This document shows positions 7,467-19,380 of a stretch of DNA of 38,504 nucleotides, one piece after another; within the stretch, counting starts at the first letter, position 1; the number at the start of each line of letters is the position of its first letter. The DNA is from Sinorhizobium americanum. Its GTDB lineage: Bacteria; Pseudomonadota; Alphaproteobacteria; Rhizobiales; Rhizobiaceae. Under the pieces are notes generated by a model, which did no database searches, was not told the origin of the DNA, and saw nothing but the letters and a program-made list of their open reading frames with translations. Made by a program: the position numbers and the translations under genes. The DNA is taken from NCBI RefSeq assembly GCF_001651855.1, contig NZ_LNQC01000061.1, positions 1-38,504 on the forward strand, given 5' to 3'.

Positions 7467-8147
7467 TCAGCGTCCGAGGTTTTTCGCGGCGGCAAGGATC
7501 TGCGCCGCCGCGGGGAAGGTGCAGAGGCCGTTCGGCCCGTCGCGCGCCTCGATTTGCGCCCAGCCGACGATGCCGGTGGCGTCGACGAGAAAATGCCCAA
7601 CGAGCTGGGTGCCGTGGTCCGCCAGGATCGCTTTGTCCGCTTCTACGAGCTCGAAGCCGTCGCTGGCATTGAGGACGACGTTGGCTTCCATGGGCTGCAA
7701 AGGCTCCGGAAACACGCCGGCAGGGTTGATGCGAGCCGCTTCGAATTGCGCCATGGTTGCGCGATGGGGCCATTCGGGCCGCTCGCTGCTGCCCTCGGGC
7801 AGAAATTCGCCGCGCGGAACGCCGAAGGCCCGGTGCGTGCGGCAATCCGGGTCGCATAGAAGCGTTACCGGCGTCGGCCGGTGGCGGAAGTAGAGGCGGG
7901 CGCGATCGACCGGCGTGTTGATCACCGCCACGGTCTCTATTCCGGCGGAACGTAGCGCAGGATGTAGACCGGCAAGCTGTTCCACCTGACGCCGGCAGAA
8001 TGGGCAGTGCAAACCGCGAAAGAAGCCGATCAGGAACGGGCGACCGCGCAAATCGGCAAGCGAAATCGTACCTTCAAGATTGGCCGCGGCGAGCGCGAAC
8101 GAGGGGGCGGGTTCTCCCGGCTGCAGCGGCCGGATCTGGTCTGCCAT
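7467..8147 (-). CDS. Peroxiredoxin-like / AhpC-TSA family protein
   Basis: 226-residue redoxin-fold protein. The core FLIGFFRGLHCPFCRRQVEQL contains a CxxC pair (Cys48, Cys51) at the position of the peroxidatic cysteine; the fold continues through VAVINTPVDRARLYF and CDPDCRTHRAFG, as in the AhpC/TSA superfamily. CxxC rather than PxxxTxxC makes a thioredoxin-like or atypical peroxiredoxin mechanism possible. The C-terminal 80 residues (DGFELVEADKAILADHGTQL) extend beyond a minimal peroxiredoxin. GGAGGA precedes the ATG at 8147; upstream in-frame ATGs have no such signal. It is convergent with tRNA-Leu. Substrate unknown. Confidence 0.82.
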   Translation of the reverse strand: MADQIRPLQPGEPAPSFALAAANLEGTISLADLRGRPFLIGFFRGLHCPFCRRQVEQLAGLHPALRSAGIETVAVINTPVDRARLYFRHRPTPVTLLCDPDCRTHRAFGVPRGEFLPEGSSERPEWPHRATMAQFEAARINPAGVFPEPLQPMEANVVLNASDGFELVEADKAILADHGTQLVGHFLVDATGIVGWAQIEARDGPNGLCTFPAAAQILAAAKNLGR

Positions 8148-8396
8148 GGAATATTCCTCCGAGCGCGTCATGGGAGGTCTCGCAGCATGGGTTGGCACGA
8201 CTTTGATTCCGACCGCCGTCGGGCTGAGGTCGCTTGAGCTCCGCACTATACCGGAAATGGTGTATTCACCCAATCAGGCAAGGTGTCAGCGGACCCGCGC
8301 CTGTTCCGAGGTTTCCTTCACCCGGCCCAAACCCATTGAATTCCACGGGGCGAAAGTGTTAGCTGCTGCGCTGCAGCAAACTCCAGCGCGCGGCCC

Positions 8397-10043
8397 ATGC
8401 TACCGAAGATCGATACATACGACGAACTCTATCGCGACTTCCGCTGGCGGATCCCGGAAAGATTCAATATCGGCGTTGCCGTCTCCGACGCATGGGCGGC
8501 GCGGGATCCTGAACGTATCTGCCTGCAGCATTTCAGCCCGGACGGCGCGCATCAATCGCTGACCTACGGCGCCTTTGCGGATCGCTCCTCGGCCTTTGCC
8601 GGCGGGCTTGCCGCGCACGGCATCAAGCCGGGCGATCGTGTCGCCATCCTGCTGCCGCAGGGCTTCGAGGCGGCGGTCGCGCATGCGGCGATCTACAAGC
8701 TGGGCGCGATCGCCCTGCCGCTGGCGCTGCTTTTCGGGGGCGAGGCGCTCACCTACCGGCTGCAGGACGCCGGGGCGACGGCGGTCGTGACCAACCGCTT
8801 CGGCTACGAGCGGCTTCAGGCGATCCGGGGCGAACTGCCGGGGCTCCGGCTGGTGGTGCTGGCCGAGGACGAAGACCTACCCGGCACAGTGCGGTTCGAC
8901 AGCCTCGCCTCGGGCGAGGGGCTTTTCGACGCCGCCGACACCGGGCCGGACGATCCGGCGCTGATGATCTATACGTCCGGCACGACCGGGCCGCCGAAAG
9001 GGGCGCTGCACGGCCATCGCGTGCTGCTCGGCCATTTGCCGGGATTCCAGTTTCACCATCACTTCCTGCCTCAGCGGGGCGACCGGATGTGGACGCCGGC
9101 CGATTGGGCCTGGGCGGGCGGCCTCCTGAACGCACTGCTGCCGTCGCTGTTCTTCGGCGTGCCGGTTGTTTCCTCGCCGGCGCAGAAGTTCGATCCGCAC
9201 ATCGCCTTCCGCATCATGGAAGAGATGAATGTGCGCAACGCCTTTATTCCGCCGACGGCGCTGAGGCTGCTCAAATCGGTCGATCGGCCCCGCGACCGCT
9301 ACAGGCTCAATCTGAGAACGATCGGCTCGGCCGGCGAAGCGCTCGGGCGCGAGACCTTCGACTGGGCGAAGGCTGTGCTCGGCATCGAGGTCAGCGAATT
9401 CTACGGCCAGACGGAATGCAACATTGTTATCTCGTCGGCCGCCGACCTTGGTGTATTGAAGCCTGGCTCGATGGGTAAGGCGGCTCCGGGCCACACGGTG
9501 GCAATCATCGACGGCGAGGGGCGCGTGCTGCCGCCGGGCACGACCGGCCAAGTCGCGGTCAAGGGCCCTGATCCGGTGATGTTCCTCGGCTATTGGCGAA
9601 ACGACAAGGCGACCGAGGCAAAGTTCATCGGCGACTGGATGACCACCGGCGACCAGGGCGTCATGGATCAGGAGGGTTACTTTACATTTTTCGGCCGCGA
9701 TGACGACGTCATCACCTCGTCCGGCTACCGAATCGGACCCGGAGAGATCGAGGACTGTCTGGTCGGGCATCCGGACGTCCAGATGGCCGCGGCGATCGGC
9801 AAGCCGGACCCGATCCGCACCGAGATCGTCAAGGCCTATGTGGTGCTGAAGCCCGGTGCCGCCGCCGGCGACGAGACCGCGGCCGCGATCCGCGACTGGG
9901 TGAAGAACAGGCTTTCCATGCACGAATATCCGCGCGAGATCGAGTTCGTCGACAGCCTGCCGCTGACCACCTCGGGCAAGGTGATCCGGCGATTCCTGCG
10001 GGAGAGGGCTGCTGCCGAGGTGGAGGCAGCGCGCGACCGCTGA
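8397..10043 (+). CDS. Acyl-CoA synthetase (AMP-binding family)
   Basis: 548-residue ANL superfamily ligase that activates a carboxylic acid as acyl-AMP and transfers it to CoA. Seen: the P-loop-like motif YTSGTTGPPKG (192-202), the EFYGQTE motif, the TGDQG motif (aspartate binding the ribose), the hinge region GRDDDVITSSGYRIGPGEIE and the catalytic lysine in LPLTTSGKVIRR near the C-terminus. The N-terminus (YDELYRDFRWRIPERFNI) and overall length resemble acetyl-CoA synthetase-like medium-chain acyl-CoA synthetases. The ATG at 8397 is the only sensible start but has no visible ribosome binding site. It is convergent with the acyltransferase gene (10 bp). The acid it uses cannot be read from sequence. 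Confidence 0.9.
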   Translation: MLPKIDTYDELYRDFRWRIPERFNIGVAVSDAWAARDPERICLQHFSPDGAHQSLTYGAFADRSSAFAGGLAAHGIKPGDRVAILLPQGFEAAVAHAAIYKLGAIALPLALLFGGEALTYRLQDAGATAVVTNRFGYERLQAIRGELPGLRLVVLAEDEDLPGTVRFDSLASGEGLFDAADTGPDDPALMIYTSGTTGPPKGALHGHRVLLGHLPGFQFHHHFLPQRGDRMWTPADWAWAGGLLNALLPSLFFGVPVVSSPAQKFDPHIAFRIMEEMNVRNAFIPPTALRLLKSVDRPRDRYRLNLRTIGSAGEALGRETFDWAKAVLGIEVSEFYGQTECNIVISSAADLGVLKPGSMGKAAPGHTVAIIDGEGRVLPPGTTGQVAVKGPDPVMFLGYWRNDKATEAKFIGDWMTTGDQGVMDQEGYFTFFGRDDDVITSSGYRIGPGEIEDCLVGHPDVQMAAAIGKPDPIRTEIVKAYVVLKPGAAAGDETAAAIRDWVKNRLSMHEYPREIEFVDSLPLTTSGKVIRRFLRERAAAEVEAARDR

Positions 10044-10053
10044 TTCTGCCCGA

Positions 10054-11328
10054 TCAGCGCCCGGCCAGCGCGCGGATCTTCTCGCGCAGCAGCCGCGCCA
10101 TGTTGCGGGTGTTGCGGTAGAGGTGAAGCTGAGCCGCCACCTGGCGCACGTCGCGGTCGCGGTTCTGCTGCAGGCCGATCACCAGCGTCCCCATCTCCTC
10201 GCGCTCCTGCCAGAAGCGGGCGATCATCGGATGATCGGGCACGGCGCAGGAATCGGAGCGGGCGATATTGGCGTCGTCGAGGTGCCATTCGGTGAGCTCC
10301 GCCAGGAGCAGCTTGCCCGGCGAATATTTCGCGTAGTCCTCGTTATAGGCGGTCTTCCACGTATAGGCCTCGCCCGCCATCATGAGCACGACCATCGCGG
10401 CGATCGCCTTGCCGTCGAGATCGAGTGTGTGGATGCGGACGCTGTCGGCCTCGGCGAGATTGGTGATCGCTTCCCGGGCGAAGGCGGCGCGGAAGCGGTC
10501 CATGATCATGGCGCTGCGTTCGCGGCCCTTCCAGCCGGAGGCCTCGAGCGCCAGGAATTCCTCCAGACGCCAGCGAATTTCCTCCGGCTGACGCGCGACG
10601 CTGTAGGCGAGGTTGCCGTGTTTTTCGAGATTGTTCCACTGCCGTCGCAGTTCCTTGAAATGTGCCCGGCTGATCGCCTGGCGCAGATAGGCCGGGCCGT
10701 CGAGCAGGCTTTCGAGCATCGGCCGCTCGAAGGTATCGGTGACCGTCAACGGCAGGTTTTCGCCGATCGCCACGGCCCGGGCGAGCTGCGCGAACTTGCC
10801 CTTGAGGCGCACGTCCGGCAGCACCAGCACCTGCGGCAGGCCGGAAGAGGGCGTGGCGAGCGCCGTGTAGAGGTTGCTGATCGTCTCGGCGGCGTCTTCC
10901 GCGTCGAGAAGCGGCACGCCCAGGGGGCCGAAGGGATTGGACCAGCCGCGGATGATCGGCGCGCCGATCGAGAAGCCCGGCTTTTCGATCGAGAAAGGCA
11001 TCAGGAAGCGCAGCCGGCTGCTGCGCTCGTTGCTGTCGCGGATGACAGCGAGGCGAATCACCCGATCCTCCAGCCGCGGCATGGCGGGCGCCAGGAAGCG
11101 GCCGGTGAAGAAGACGTTCGGCTCGATGGCGCGGTTGGACAGAAAGTCGAGCTCCCGCTGCAGCTCGTAGCCGGAGCGGGCCTGGTAGATGGCCAGGTGC
11201 CGCCCGGGTCGCCCCACCATCAGGGTGCGTTCGGCCTGCGTCGGATCGACGCCAGGCTGCGCCAGGCCGCCGAGCAGCCGGTTCGCGCTTCCGTGAGCTT
11301 CCCCGGGGAACTGGATGTTGCCGTTCAT
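10054..11328 (-). CDS. GNAT family acyltransferase, BcsL/CelD type
   Basis: 424-residue protein of the Acetyltransf_6 group (CelD/BcsL-like), found in exopolysaccharide and cellulose loci where members are thought to acylate surface polymers. Seen: SRAHFKELRRQWNNLEKHGN (mid-protein), then FLALEASGWKGRERSAM, the family signature at the start of the C-terminal GNAT fold, followed by IHTLDLDGKAIAAMVVL and the acceptor-binding YNEDYAKYSPGKLLLAEL. Its start overlaps the stop of the flippase gene by 4 bp (ATGA), so the two are translationally coupled. No glycosyltransferase is nearby, so the polymer is unknown. Confidence 0.82.
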   Translation of the reverse strand: MNGNIQFPGEAHGSANRLLGGLAQPGVDPTQAERTLMVGRPGRHLAIYQARSGYELQRELDFLSNRAIEPNVFFTGRFLAPAMPRLEDRVIRLAVIRDSNERSSRLRFLMPFSIEKPGFSIGAPIIRGWSNPFGPLGVPLLDAEDAAETISNLYTALATPSSGLPQVLVLPDVRLKGKFAQLARAVAIGENLPLTVTDTFERPMLESLLDGPAYLRQAISRAHFKELRRQWNNLEKHGNLAYSVARQPEEIRWRLEEFLALEASGWKGRERSAMIMDRFRAAFAREAITNLAEADSVRIHTLDLDGKAIAAMVVLMMAGEAYTWKTAYNEDYAKYSPGKLLLAELTEWHLDDANIARSDSCAVPDHPMIARFWQEREEMGTLVIGLQQNRDRDVRQVAAQLHLYRNTRNMARLLREKIRALAGR

Positions 11329-12752
11329 GGCTTGATCGCCTCGTTCTCGTCATGGCCCGTCCTTGCGCCGGAGAGCGCCAGGAGCGTGAAACCAAAGGTG
11401 TGCCTCACCGCCACATGGAGGATCGCTGCCTCCACGAACATCGCTCCCGCAGTCGCTGAGGCCGCTCCGGTCAAGCCAAAGAGCGGAATGAGCGTAACGT
11501 TGAGCGCGACATTGGCACCGAGCGCTGCCACATAGAGGATGACGCAAAGCTTTTGCCGTCCGGCCATCGTCAGCAGCGTCTCGGCGGGGCCGATAAAGGC
11601 CTTGGCGAGGATGCCGGTGAGCAGGATCGCCATCAGTGGAGCACCGGCAGGGAACGCCGGGCCGAACAGCGACAGTAGCAGCGGCCCCGCCAGCACGACG
11701 GTGCAGCCAATGGCGAGCGACGGCCAGAACGACCAGCGGGCGCTTTCAATGGCGATTTCGGCCAATTGATGCCGGTCGCGCGCAGCCATGGCCGCCGAAA
11801 AGCGCGGGCCGGCCGCCGCCCTGACCGCGAACATGACGAAATGGACAAGCGCCATGGTCTTCGCCGCGGCAAAGTAGATCGCCACGTCGTCCGGCTTCAC
11901 ATAGAGGCCGACGATCACCACGTCGGAATTGGTCAAGAGGAAGCCGAAACCGTCCACGAGGAATATCGGGATGGAAACGCGTAGCCAGCGGCCGAGTTCG
12001 ATCTTCATCGGGCCGGGAAGGTAGTGCCGGTCGAGCCGCCAGACCATTGCTGTGAACTGGGCGAGCGTCGTCACATAGGTCGCGGCAAGCGCTGCAGCCA
12101 TCGCCGTCGGCGCGGCGGGCGGCAGCCCGGCAATCGTTGCAAGGACCATGAAGGCGAGGATCAGCAGCGGCCGCACGAGGAAGGTCGGGCTCATTGCCGC
12201 GATAGGCCAGCTATGGGCCCGCGCCGTGCCGTCCATCACGTCGCCGAGCGCAACCATCGGCAGGGTGATGAGACCGAGATAGAGGGGGACGAAGTAGTAG
12301 CCGTCGATCGCTTTGCCGAAGAGCCAGAGGCCCGCTGCTCCGATCACGGCAAGGACGGTTGCGGAAAGGAGCGCGAAGATGCGCGCCGTCGTCGTCAGGC
12401 CGCGGATTTCCGCAAAGCCCGAGGTCGTGCTGTATTCCGGCAGAAACCGAATGACCGCAGTGTGGAGCCCGAGGCAGGAGAGATTGCCGAACAGGACCGT
12501 CATCACCCAGACGAAGATGAAGATGCCATATTCGAACTCGCCCATGAGGCGCGCGAGAAAGATCTGCGAAGTGAAGGCGATTGCCGCGCTTAGGATGCGG
12601 ATCACGAAGGTGATCACGGCCATGCGCTGGGCGCGACTGCGGGTATCGGAGCCGGTGAGCGCGGGCAGGAGCCGCTCCAGGGAATCGGACAGGCGGTGCC
12701 TCAGCGCCGACGGCAGCATTCGTCCGGCCGTTTGACATACCGCCATCAACAC
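11325..12752 (-). CDS. Polysaccharide flippase (Wzx/MATE-like)
   Basis: 475-residue integral membrane protein with 12-14 hydrophobic helices, typical of the MOP superfamily of lipid-linked oligosaccharide flippases. Helix 1 (ITFVIRILSAAIAFTSQIFL) and the LMGEFEYGIFIFVWVM stretch match the N-terminal polysaccharide biosynthesis domain; the central GFGFLLTNSDVVIVGLYV is the second conserved repeat. The start is ambiguous: GTG at 12752 (AGGG seven bases upstream) or ATG at 12746. It leads a two-gene operon with the coupled acyltransferase. A role in exporting a surface polysaccharide precursor is inferred. Confidence 0.82.
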   Translation of the reverse strand: MLMAVCQTAGRMLPSALRHRLSDSLERLLPALTGSDTRSRAQRMAVITFVIRILSAAIAFTSQIFLARLMGEFEYGIFIFVWVMTVLFGNLSCLGLHTAVIRFLPEYSTTSGFAEIRGLTTTARIFALLSATVLAVIGAAGLWLFGKAIDGYYFVPLYLGLITLPMVALGDVMDGTARAHSWPIAAMSPTFLVRPLLILAFMVLATIAGLPPAAPTAMAAALAATYVTTLAQFTAMVWRLDRHYLPGPMKIELGRWLRVSIPIFLVDGFGFLLTNSDVVIVGLYVKPDDVAIYFAAAKTMALVHFVMFAVRAAAGPRFSAAMAARDRHQLAEIAIESARWSFWPSLAIGCTVVLAGPLLLSLFGPAFPAGAPLMAILLTGILAKAFIGPAETLLTMAGRQKLCVILYVAALGANVALNVTLIPLFGLTGAASATAGAMFVEAAILHVAVRHTFGFTLLALSGARTGHDENEAIKP

Positions 12753-12854
12753 GAAGACACCCTGAGATTACGCAATACAGGGCATCACTTCTGCCAGAAC
12801 AGCGTTAACAAACGGTTCAGCAAGCCGCTCTATGGCGCGGTCTCGGATGCGAAC

Positions 12855-12874
12855 ATGCCGCCCGAAGGCGGCAT
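12855..12874 (-). terminator. UUCG-loop hairpin downstream of secA
   Basis: On the minus strand the 8-bp stem ATGCCGCC/GGCGGCAT closes a TTCG tetraloop 4 bp after the secA stop. UUCG loops are very stable and common in bacterial terminators. Only a weak T-run follows, so it may act as a 3' end-protecting hairpin or a rho-assisted terminator. Confidence 0.5.
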
Positions 12875-12878
12875 CTCG

Positions 12879-15584
<2,706 letters not shown>

Positions 15585-15832
15585 CCGATGGTCCTTTCCT
15601 TATTTATCGCCCTGGGGGTTTCAGGTCCGGCTCGAAAAACCGTCTAATGCCCGTGAAACGCCCGGAAACTGTTCTGGACGCGAGGTTGCGTGACAGATAA
15701 GAGGGGGGTCGGATTATGTCAACGCACTTGCGCGGCCGGACGGCTACAGAACCGCCACATTCTGGTGTTGTGCAGCCCTCTCGAAGGGCCGGAGGCAATC
15801 GCGCTGGCGGCCAATGGTGAAAGGTAAGAAAC

Positions 15833-16687
15833 ATGTCTAGATACAAGACCCTGGCGGCCGCGGCACTGGTCGCGATGATGGCCGCAGGCGTCGCCCGCGC
15901 CGAAGGAACCGATCCGGTCGTCGCGAAGGTCGGCGAGCAGGAAATCCGCCAGTCGGAGCTTGATCTCGCGATCACCAGCCTCGACCCGCAACTCCAGCGG
16001 ATGCCCGACGAACAGAAGCGCGCCGCAGCCCTTTCCGCCGTCATCGACGTCAAGCTGCTCGTCAAGGATGCCGAGAAGGAAGGCCTGCAAAATGACGCGA
16101 CCTTCAAGCAGCGCGTCGCCTTCCTGACCGAGCGCGAACTTCACAACGCCTTCTTCAAGAAGCATGTCGTCGATGCGGTGACGAAGGAAGAGGTGAAGGC
16201 CCGCTACGACAAGGAAATCGCCGCCATCCCGGCGCAGGAAGAGGTCAAGGCCCGCCACATCCTCGTCAAGACCGAGGACGAGGCCAAGGCAGTCATCAAG
16301 GAACTGGACGCCGGCAAGAGCTTCGTCGAACTCGCCAAGGCCAAGTCCACCGATCCGAACAAGGACGATGGCGGCGACCTCGGCTACTTCACAAAGGGCC
16401 GGATGGTGCCCGAATTCGAGACGGCCGCTTTCGCGCTCGAGAAGGGCACCTATACGAAGACGCCGGTCAAGACCCAGTTCGGCTTCCATGTGATCCTCAT
16501 CGAGGACAAGCGTCCGCAGGCGCCTCCGGCGCTCGAGCAGGTCGAGCCCCAGGTTCGTCAGCTCGTCATGCGCGACAAGTACCTTGCGCTGCTGGACACT
16601 GCTAAAAAGGCGACCGGCGTCGAGATTTCCGATCCGGCGCTGAAGAAGGCCTATGAAGACGCCGGCAAGGCGCGCCAAGCCCAGTAA
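15833..16687 (+). CDS. Parvulin-type peptidylprolyl isomerase, exported
   Basis: 284-residue periplasmic foldase candidate. A clear signal peptide (MSRYKTLAAAALVAMMAAGVARA, cleavage about residue 23) precedes a SurA-like helical N-domain (about 30-120) and a PpiC rotamase domain (about 135-235) recognised by VKARHILVKTEDEAK, GGDLGYFTKGRMVPEFE and TQFGFHVILIEDKR. The C-terminal tail (ALKKAYEDAGKARQAQ) is helical. AAGGTAAGA precedes the ATG. It is divergent from secA and 157 bp upstream of argJ, with a hairpin between. It probably helps outer-membrane or secreted proteins fold; clients are unknown. Confidence 0.93.
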   Translation: MSRYKTLAAAALVAMMAAGVARAEGTDPVVAKVGEQEIRQSELDLAITSLDPQLQRMPDEQKRAAALSAVIDVKLLVKDAEKEGLQNDATFKQRVAFLTERELHNAFFKKHVVDAVTKEEVKARYDKEIAAIPAQEEVKARHILVKTEDEAKAVIKELDAGKSFVELAKAKSTDPNKDDGGDLGYFTKGRMVPEFETAAFALEKGTYTKTPVKTQFGFHVILIEDKRPQAPPALEQVEPQVRQLVMRDKYLALLDTAKKATGVEISDPALKKAYEDAGKARQAQ

Positions 16688-16729
16688 GCTCTGCGGGGCG
16701 CCTCCTCAAGGATAGCCCCGCGCCAGAGC
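16688..16729 (+). other. Interrupted hairpin between the parvulin gene and argJ
   Basis: GCTCTG-CGGGGC (16688-16699) pairs with GCCCCG (16715-16720) and, after a 3-base bulge, CAGAGC (16724-16729). It starts right after the parvulin stop. No T-run follows, so it may be a partial terminator, processing site or 3' end stabiliser. Confidence 0.4.
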
Positions 16730-16844
16730 GGAGAAGAGGCGCTCGCGCCTGCCGCTCGCCAGAGACAGAGATCGGGATGCCCGGCGGCTGAATGCCGCTC
16801 GGGCATTTCTCGCACCAATTCTAGACATTCAACCAGGGTTTGCC

Positions 16845-18086
16845 ATGTCCGGTACCGTTTCTCCGCTTGCTCCGAAAACCTTTGTCGAAATGCCGGCCCT
16901 TCGCGGCGTACGCATGGCAACCGCCGCCGCGGGGATCAAGTACAAGAACCGCACCGACGTGTTGATGATGGTCTTTGATCAGCCGGCGGCGGTGGCCGGT
17001 GTCTTCACCCGCTCGAAGTGCCCGTCTGCTCCCGTCGACTTCTGCCGCAAGAATCTCCCCGGCGGTCGCGCACGCGCCGTGGTCGTCAATTCGGGCAATG
17101 CCAACGCCTTCACCGGCAAGAAGGGTAGGGAGGCAACCGAGCTCACCGCGCAGTCTGCCGCCAGGGCGGTCGGCTGCAGCGAGGGCGAGATTTTCCTGGC
17201 CTCGACGGGCGTGATCGGCGAACCGCTCGACGCCAACAAATTCGCCGGTGTGCTCGACGGGCTTGCGGCATCGGCCAAGGAGGACTTCTGGTTCGAGGCC
17301 GCCAAGGCGATCATGACCACGGACACCTATCCGAAGGTCGCGACGCGCAGCGCCGAGATCGGCGGTGCCACTGTCACCATCAACGGCATCGCCAAGGGTG
17401 CCGGCATGATCGCGCCGGACATGGCGACCATGCTTTCCTTCGTGGTAACCGATGCCGATATCGCACCCGCGGCGCTTCAGGCGCTACTTTCGGCCGGCGT
17501 CGGGCCCAGCTTCAACGCCGTGACGGTCGACAGCGATACGTCCACTTCCGACACCTTGATGCTGTTTGCCACCGGCGCCGCGGCCAAGGACGGTCAGGGG
17601 AGGGTGGAGGATGCGGGCGATCCTCGGCTTAACTCCTTCGTGGCCGCGCTCAACGATCTGCTGCGCGACCTAGCACTGCAGGTGGTGCGCGACGGCGAAG
17701 GCGCGCGCAAGATGGTGGAAGTGATAGTCGAGGGTGCCGAGAACGACGCTGCCGCCAAGCGCATCGCACTTTCGATCGCCAATTCGCCGCTCGTCAAGAC
17801 GGCAGTTGCCGGCGAGGACGCCAACTGGGGCCGGGTGGTCATGGCGGTCGGAAAGTCCGGCGAGATGGCCGAGCGCGACAGGCTGGCGATCTGGTTCGGA
17901 GACGTCCGCGTCGCCGTCGAGGGCGAGCGCGACCCGGCCTATTCGGAAGCGGCAGCGACCGCCGTGATGAAGGGCCAGGATATTCCGATCCGTGTCGACA
18001 TAGGTCTCGGTCCGGGCCGCGCCACGGTCTATACCTGCGACCTCACCAAGGAATATGTCGAGATCAACGGCGACTACAGAAGCTGA
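16845..18086 (+). CDS. argJ: Bifunctional ornithine acetyltransferase / N-acetylglutamate synthase
   Basis: Transfers the acetyl group of N-acetylornithine to glutamate in the cyclic arginine pathway; many members also make N-acetylglutamate from acetyl-CoA. The 413-residue precursor self-cleaves before the threonine of the ATML motif, here [16 protein letters not shown] with Thr195 as nucleophile, giving alpha and beta chains. Other signatures: [42 protein letters not shown] and the C-terminal [16 protein letters not shown], which is the expected end. AGGG precedes the ATG. Followed after 29 bp by a GNAT gene and then mutT, a likely transcription unit. Confidence 0.97.
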   Translation: MSGTVSPLAPKTFVEMPALRGVRMATAAAGIKYKNRTDVLMMVFDQPAAVAGVFTRSKCPSAPVDFCRKNLPGGRARAVVVNSGNANAFTGKKGREATELTAQSAARAVGCSEGEIFLASTGVIGEPLDANKFAGVLDGLAASAKEDFWFEAAKAIMTTDTYPKVATRSAEIGGATVTINGIAKGAGMIAPDMATMLSFVVTDADIAPAALQALLSAGVGPSFNAVTVDSDTSTSDTLMLFATGAAAKDGQGRVEDAGDPRLNSFVAALNDLLRDLALQVVRDGEGARKMVEVIVEGAENDAAAKRIALSIANSPLVKTAVAGEDANWGRVVMAVGKSGEMAERDRLAIWFGDVRVAVEGERDPAYSEAAATAVMKGQDIPIRVDIGLGPGRATVYTCDLTKEYVEINGDYRS

Positions 18087-18115
18087 CGCGGCCGCGAGCT
18101 TGATCGAGACGGGAT

Positions 18116-18925
18116 ATGACATCGAACGACAGACGGCCGCCGGTCGAGGGCGGGGCGCTTGGAGCAAGCATGGTTGATCTTCCCAGTGTGCGGCGCCTCG
18201 AAGCGGTGGGCTTTCGCGCCTGGCCGGCCGCGACGGTCGTTTATGACGGCAGCTGGCTTGTCCGGCTGACCGCCGGGCATCCCTCCAAGCGCCTGAATTC
18301 GATCAATCCGCTCGATCCGTCCGATTACCGCGACATCGCCATCCGGCTCGAGAAGGCGGCGCGGCGCTTTGCCGAACACGGCCGGCCGCTCACGGTCCGG
18401 CAGACGCCGCTCACGCCGCCGCAACTCATCGCCTACATGGATGGCGAAGGCTGGACCTCCTTCAGCCACAGTCTGGTCATGGAGCTCGATCTCGCACAGC
18501 GAGAGCTCGGCGAGGGCATGGACCACCTGCCGATCAAGGATCTGGGCCGCTTCGTCGATGCGCGGCTCCAGATCGGCAAGGAGGATCCGGCGATGAAGCC
18601 GGCGCTGACAGAGATCATCAACGCCATCAAACCCGAATGCGGCCTGTTTCTCTTCGAGGATCGCGAGATCGGTCCCACGGCCGTGTCGCTCGTGGTTCAC
18701 GACAACGACCTCGCCGGCATCATGCAGTTCTCGGTGGCGGAGTCCGTCAGGCGCCGGGGCGTCGGCAGGGCGCTTCTCGACGCGTCGCTGCGCTGGGCGC
18801 GCCTGCGCGGCGCCAGAAAGGCCTGGCTGCAGGTGGAGACCGCCAACACGGCGGCAATCGGGCTTTACCGGAAAGCCGGTTTCGCCGAGGTCTATGATTA
18901 CCTTTATCGCGCGCCGAGGATCTGA
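18116..18925 (+). CDS. GNAT family N-acetyltransferase
   Basis: 269-residue protein. The C-terminal 80 residues carry a standard GNAT domain: LAGIMQFSVAESVRRRGVGR with the acetyl-CoA-binding RRRGVG loop, then LQVETANTAAIGLYRKAGF, the conserved motif B. The N-terminal half (FRAWPAATVVYDGSWLVRLT and HPSKRLNSINPLDPSD) matches the N-domain seen in GNAT proteins encoded beside argJ and mutT in rhizobia, but its substrate is not known. The ATG at 18116 is used; an ATG at 18170 is possible. Three bp separate its stop from mutT, so the genes are cotranscribed. Confidence 0.85.
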   Translation: MTSNDRRPPVEGGALGASMVDLPSVRRLEAVGFRAWPAATVVYDGSWLVRLTAGHPSKRLNSINPLDPSDYRDIAIRLEKAARRFAEHGRPLTVRQTPLTPPQLIAYMDGEGWTSFSHSLVMELDLAQRELGEGMDHLPIKDLGRFVDARLQIGKEDPAMKPALTEIINAIKPECGLFLFEDREIGPTAVSLVVHDNDLAGIMQFSVAESVRRRGVGRALLDASLRWARLRGARKAWLQVETANTAAIGLYRKAGFAEVYDYLYRAPRI

Positions 18926-18928
18926 CGC

Positions 18929-19342
18929 ATGGAAATAGCGGCAAAGAAGATTGTGCTCGTTGCAGCCTGCGCGCTGGTCGACTCGGACGGGCGCATCCTG
19001 TTGGCGCAACGCCCCGAAGGAAAGACGCTTGCCGGGCTCTGGGAGTTCCCCGGCGGCAAGGTCGAGACCGGCGAAACGCCGGAGGAGACGCTGATCCGCG
19101 AACTCGAAGAGGAGCTCGGAATCCGCACCAAGGTCGCCTGCCTTGCACCGCTCACCTTCGCGAGCCACAGTTACGACGACTTTCACCTGCTGATGCCGCT
19201 CTATGTCTGCCGGCGCTACCAGGGATTTGCTGAAGGGAGGGAGGGCCAGCTGATCAAATGGGTGCGCCCGAAAGCCTTGCGCGATTACCCGATGCCGCCG
19301 GCGGACGAGCCGCTGATTCCGTTCCTGATGGATCTCCTTTAG
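18929..19342 (+). CDS. mutT: 8-oxo-dGTP diphosphatase MutT (Nudix)
   Basis: Sanitises oxidised nucleotides so they are not built into DNA. The 137-residue protein has a perfect Nudix box (residues 43-65, GGKVETGETPEETLIRELEE then ELGI) fitting GX5EX7REUXEEXGU. The N-terminus (VAACALVDSDGRILLAQRPE) and GLWEFPGGK are typical of MutT itself, as is the C-terminal WVRPKALRDYPMPPADEPLI. It follows the GNAT gene by three bases. A nested inverted repeat that may end its transcript begins 38 bp downstream. Confidence 0.93.
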   Translation: MEIAAKKIVLVAACALVDSDGRILLAQRPEGKTLAGLWEFPGGKVETGETPEETLIRELEEELGIRTKVACLAPLTFASHSYDDFHLLMPLYVCRRYQGFAEGREGQLIKWVRPKALRDYPMPPADEPLIPFLMDLL

Positions 19343-19380
19343 GCGCAGGGCGGAAGGCGGCACGTCGCTGCCGGCGTCTC

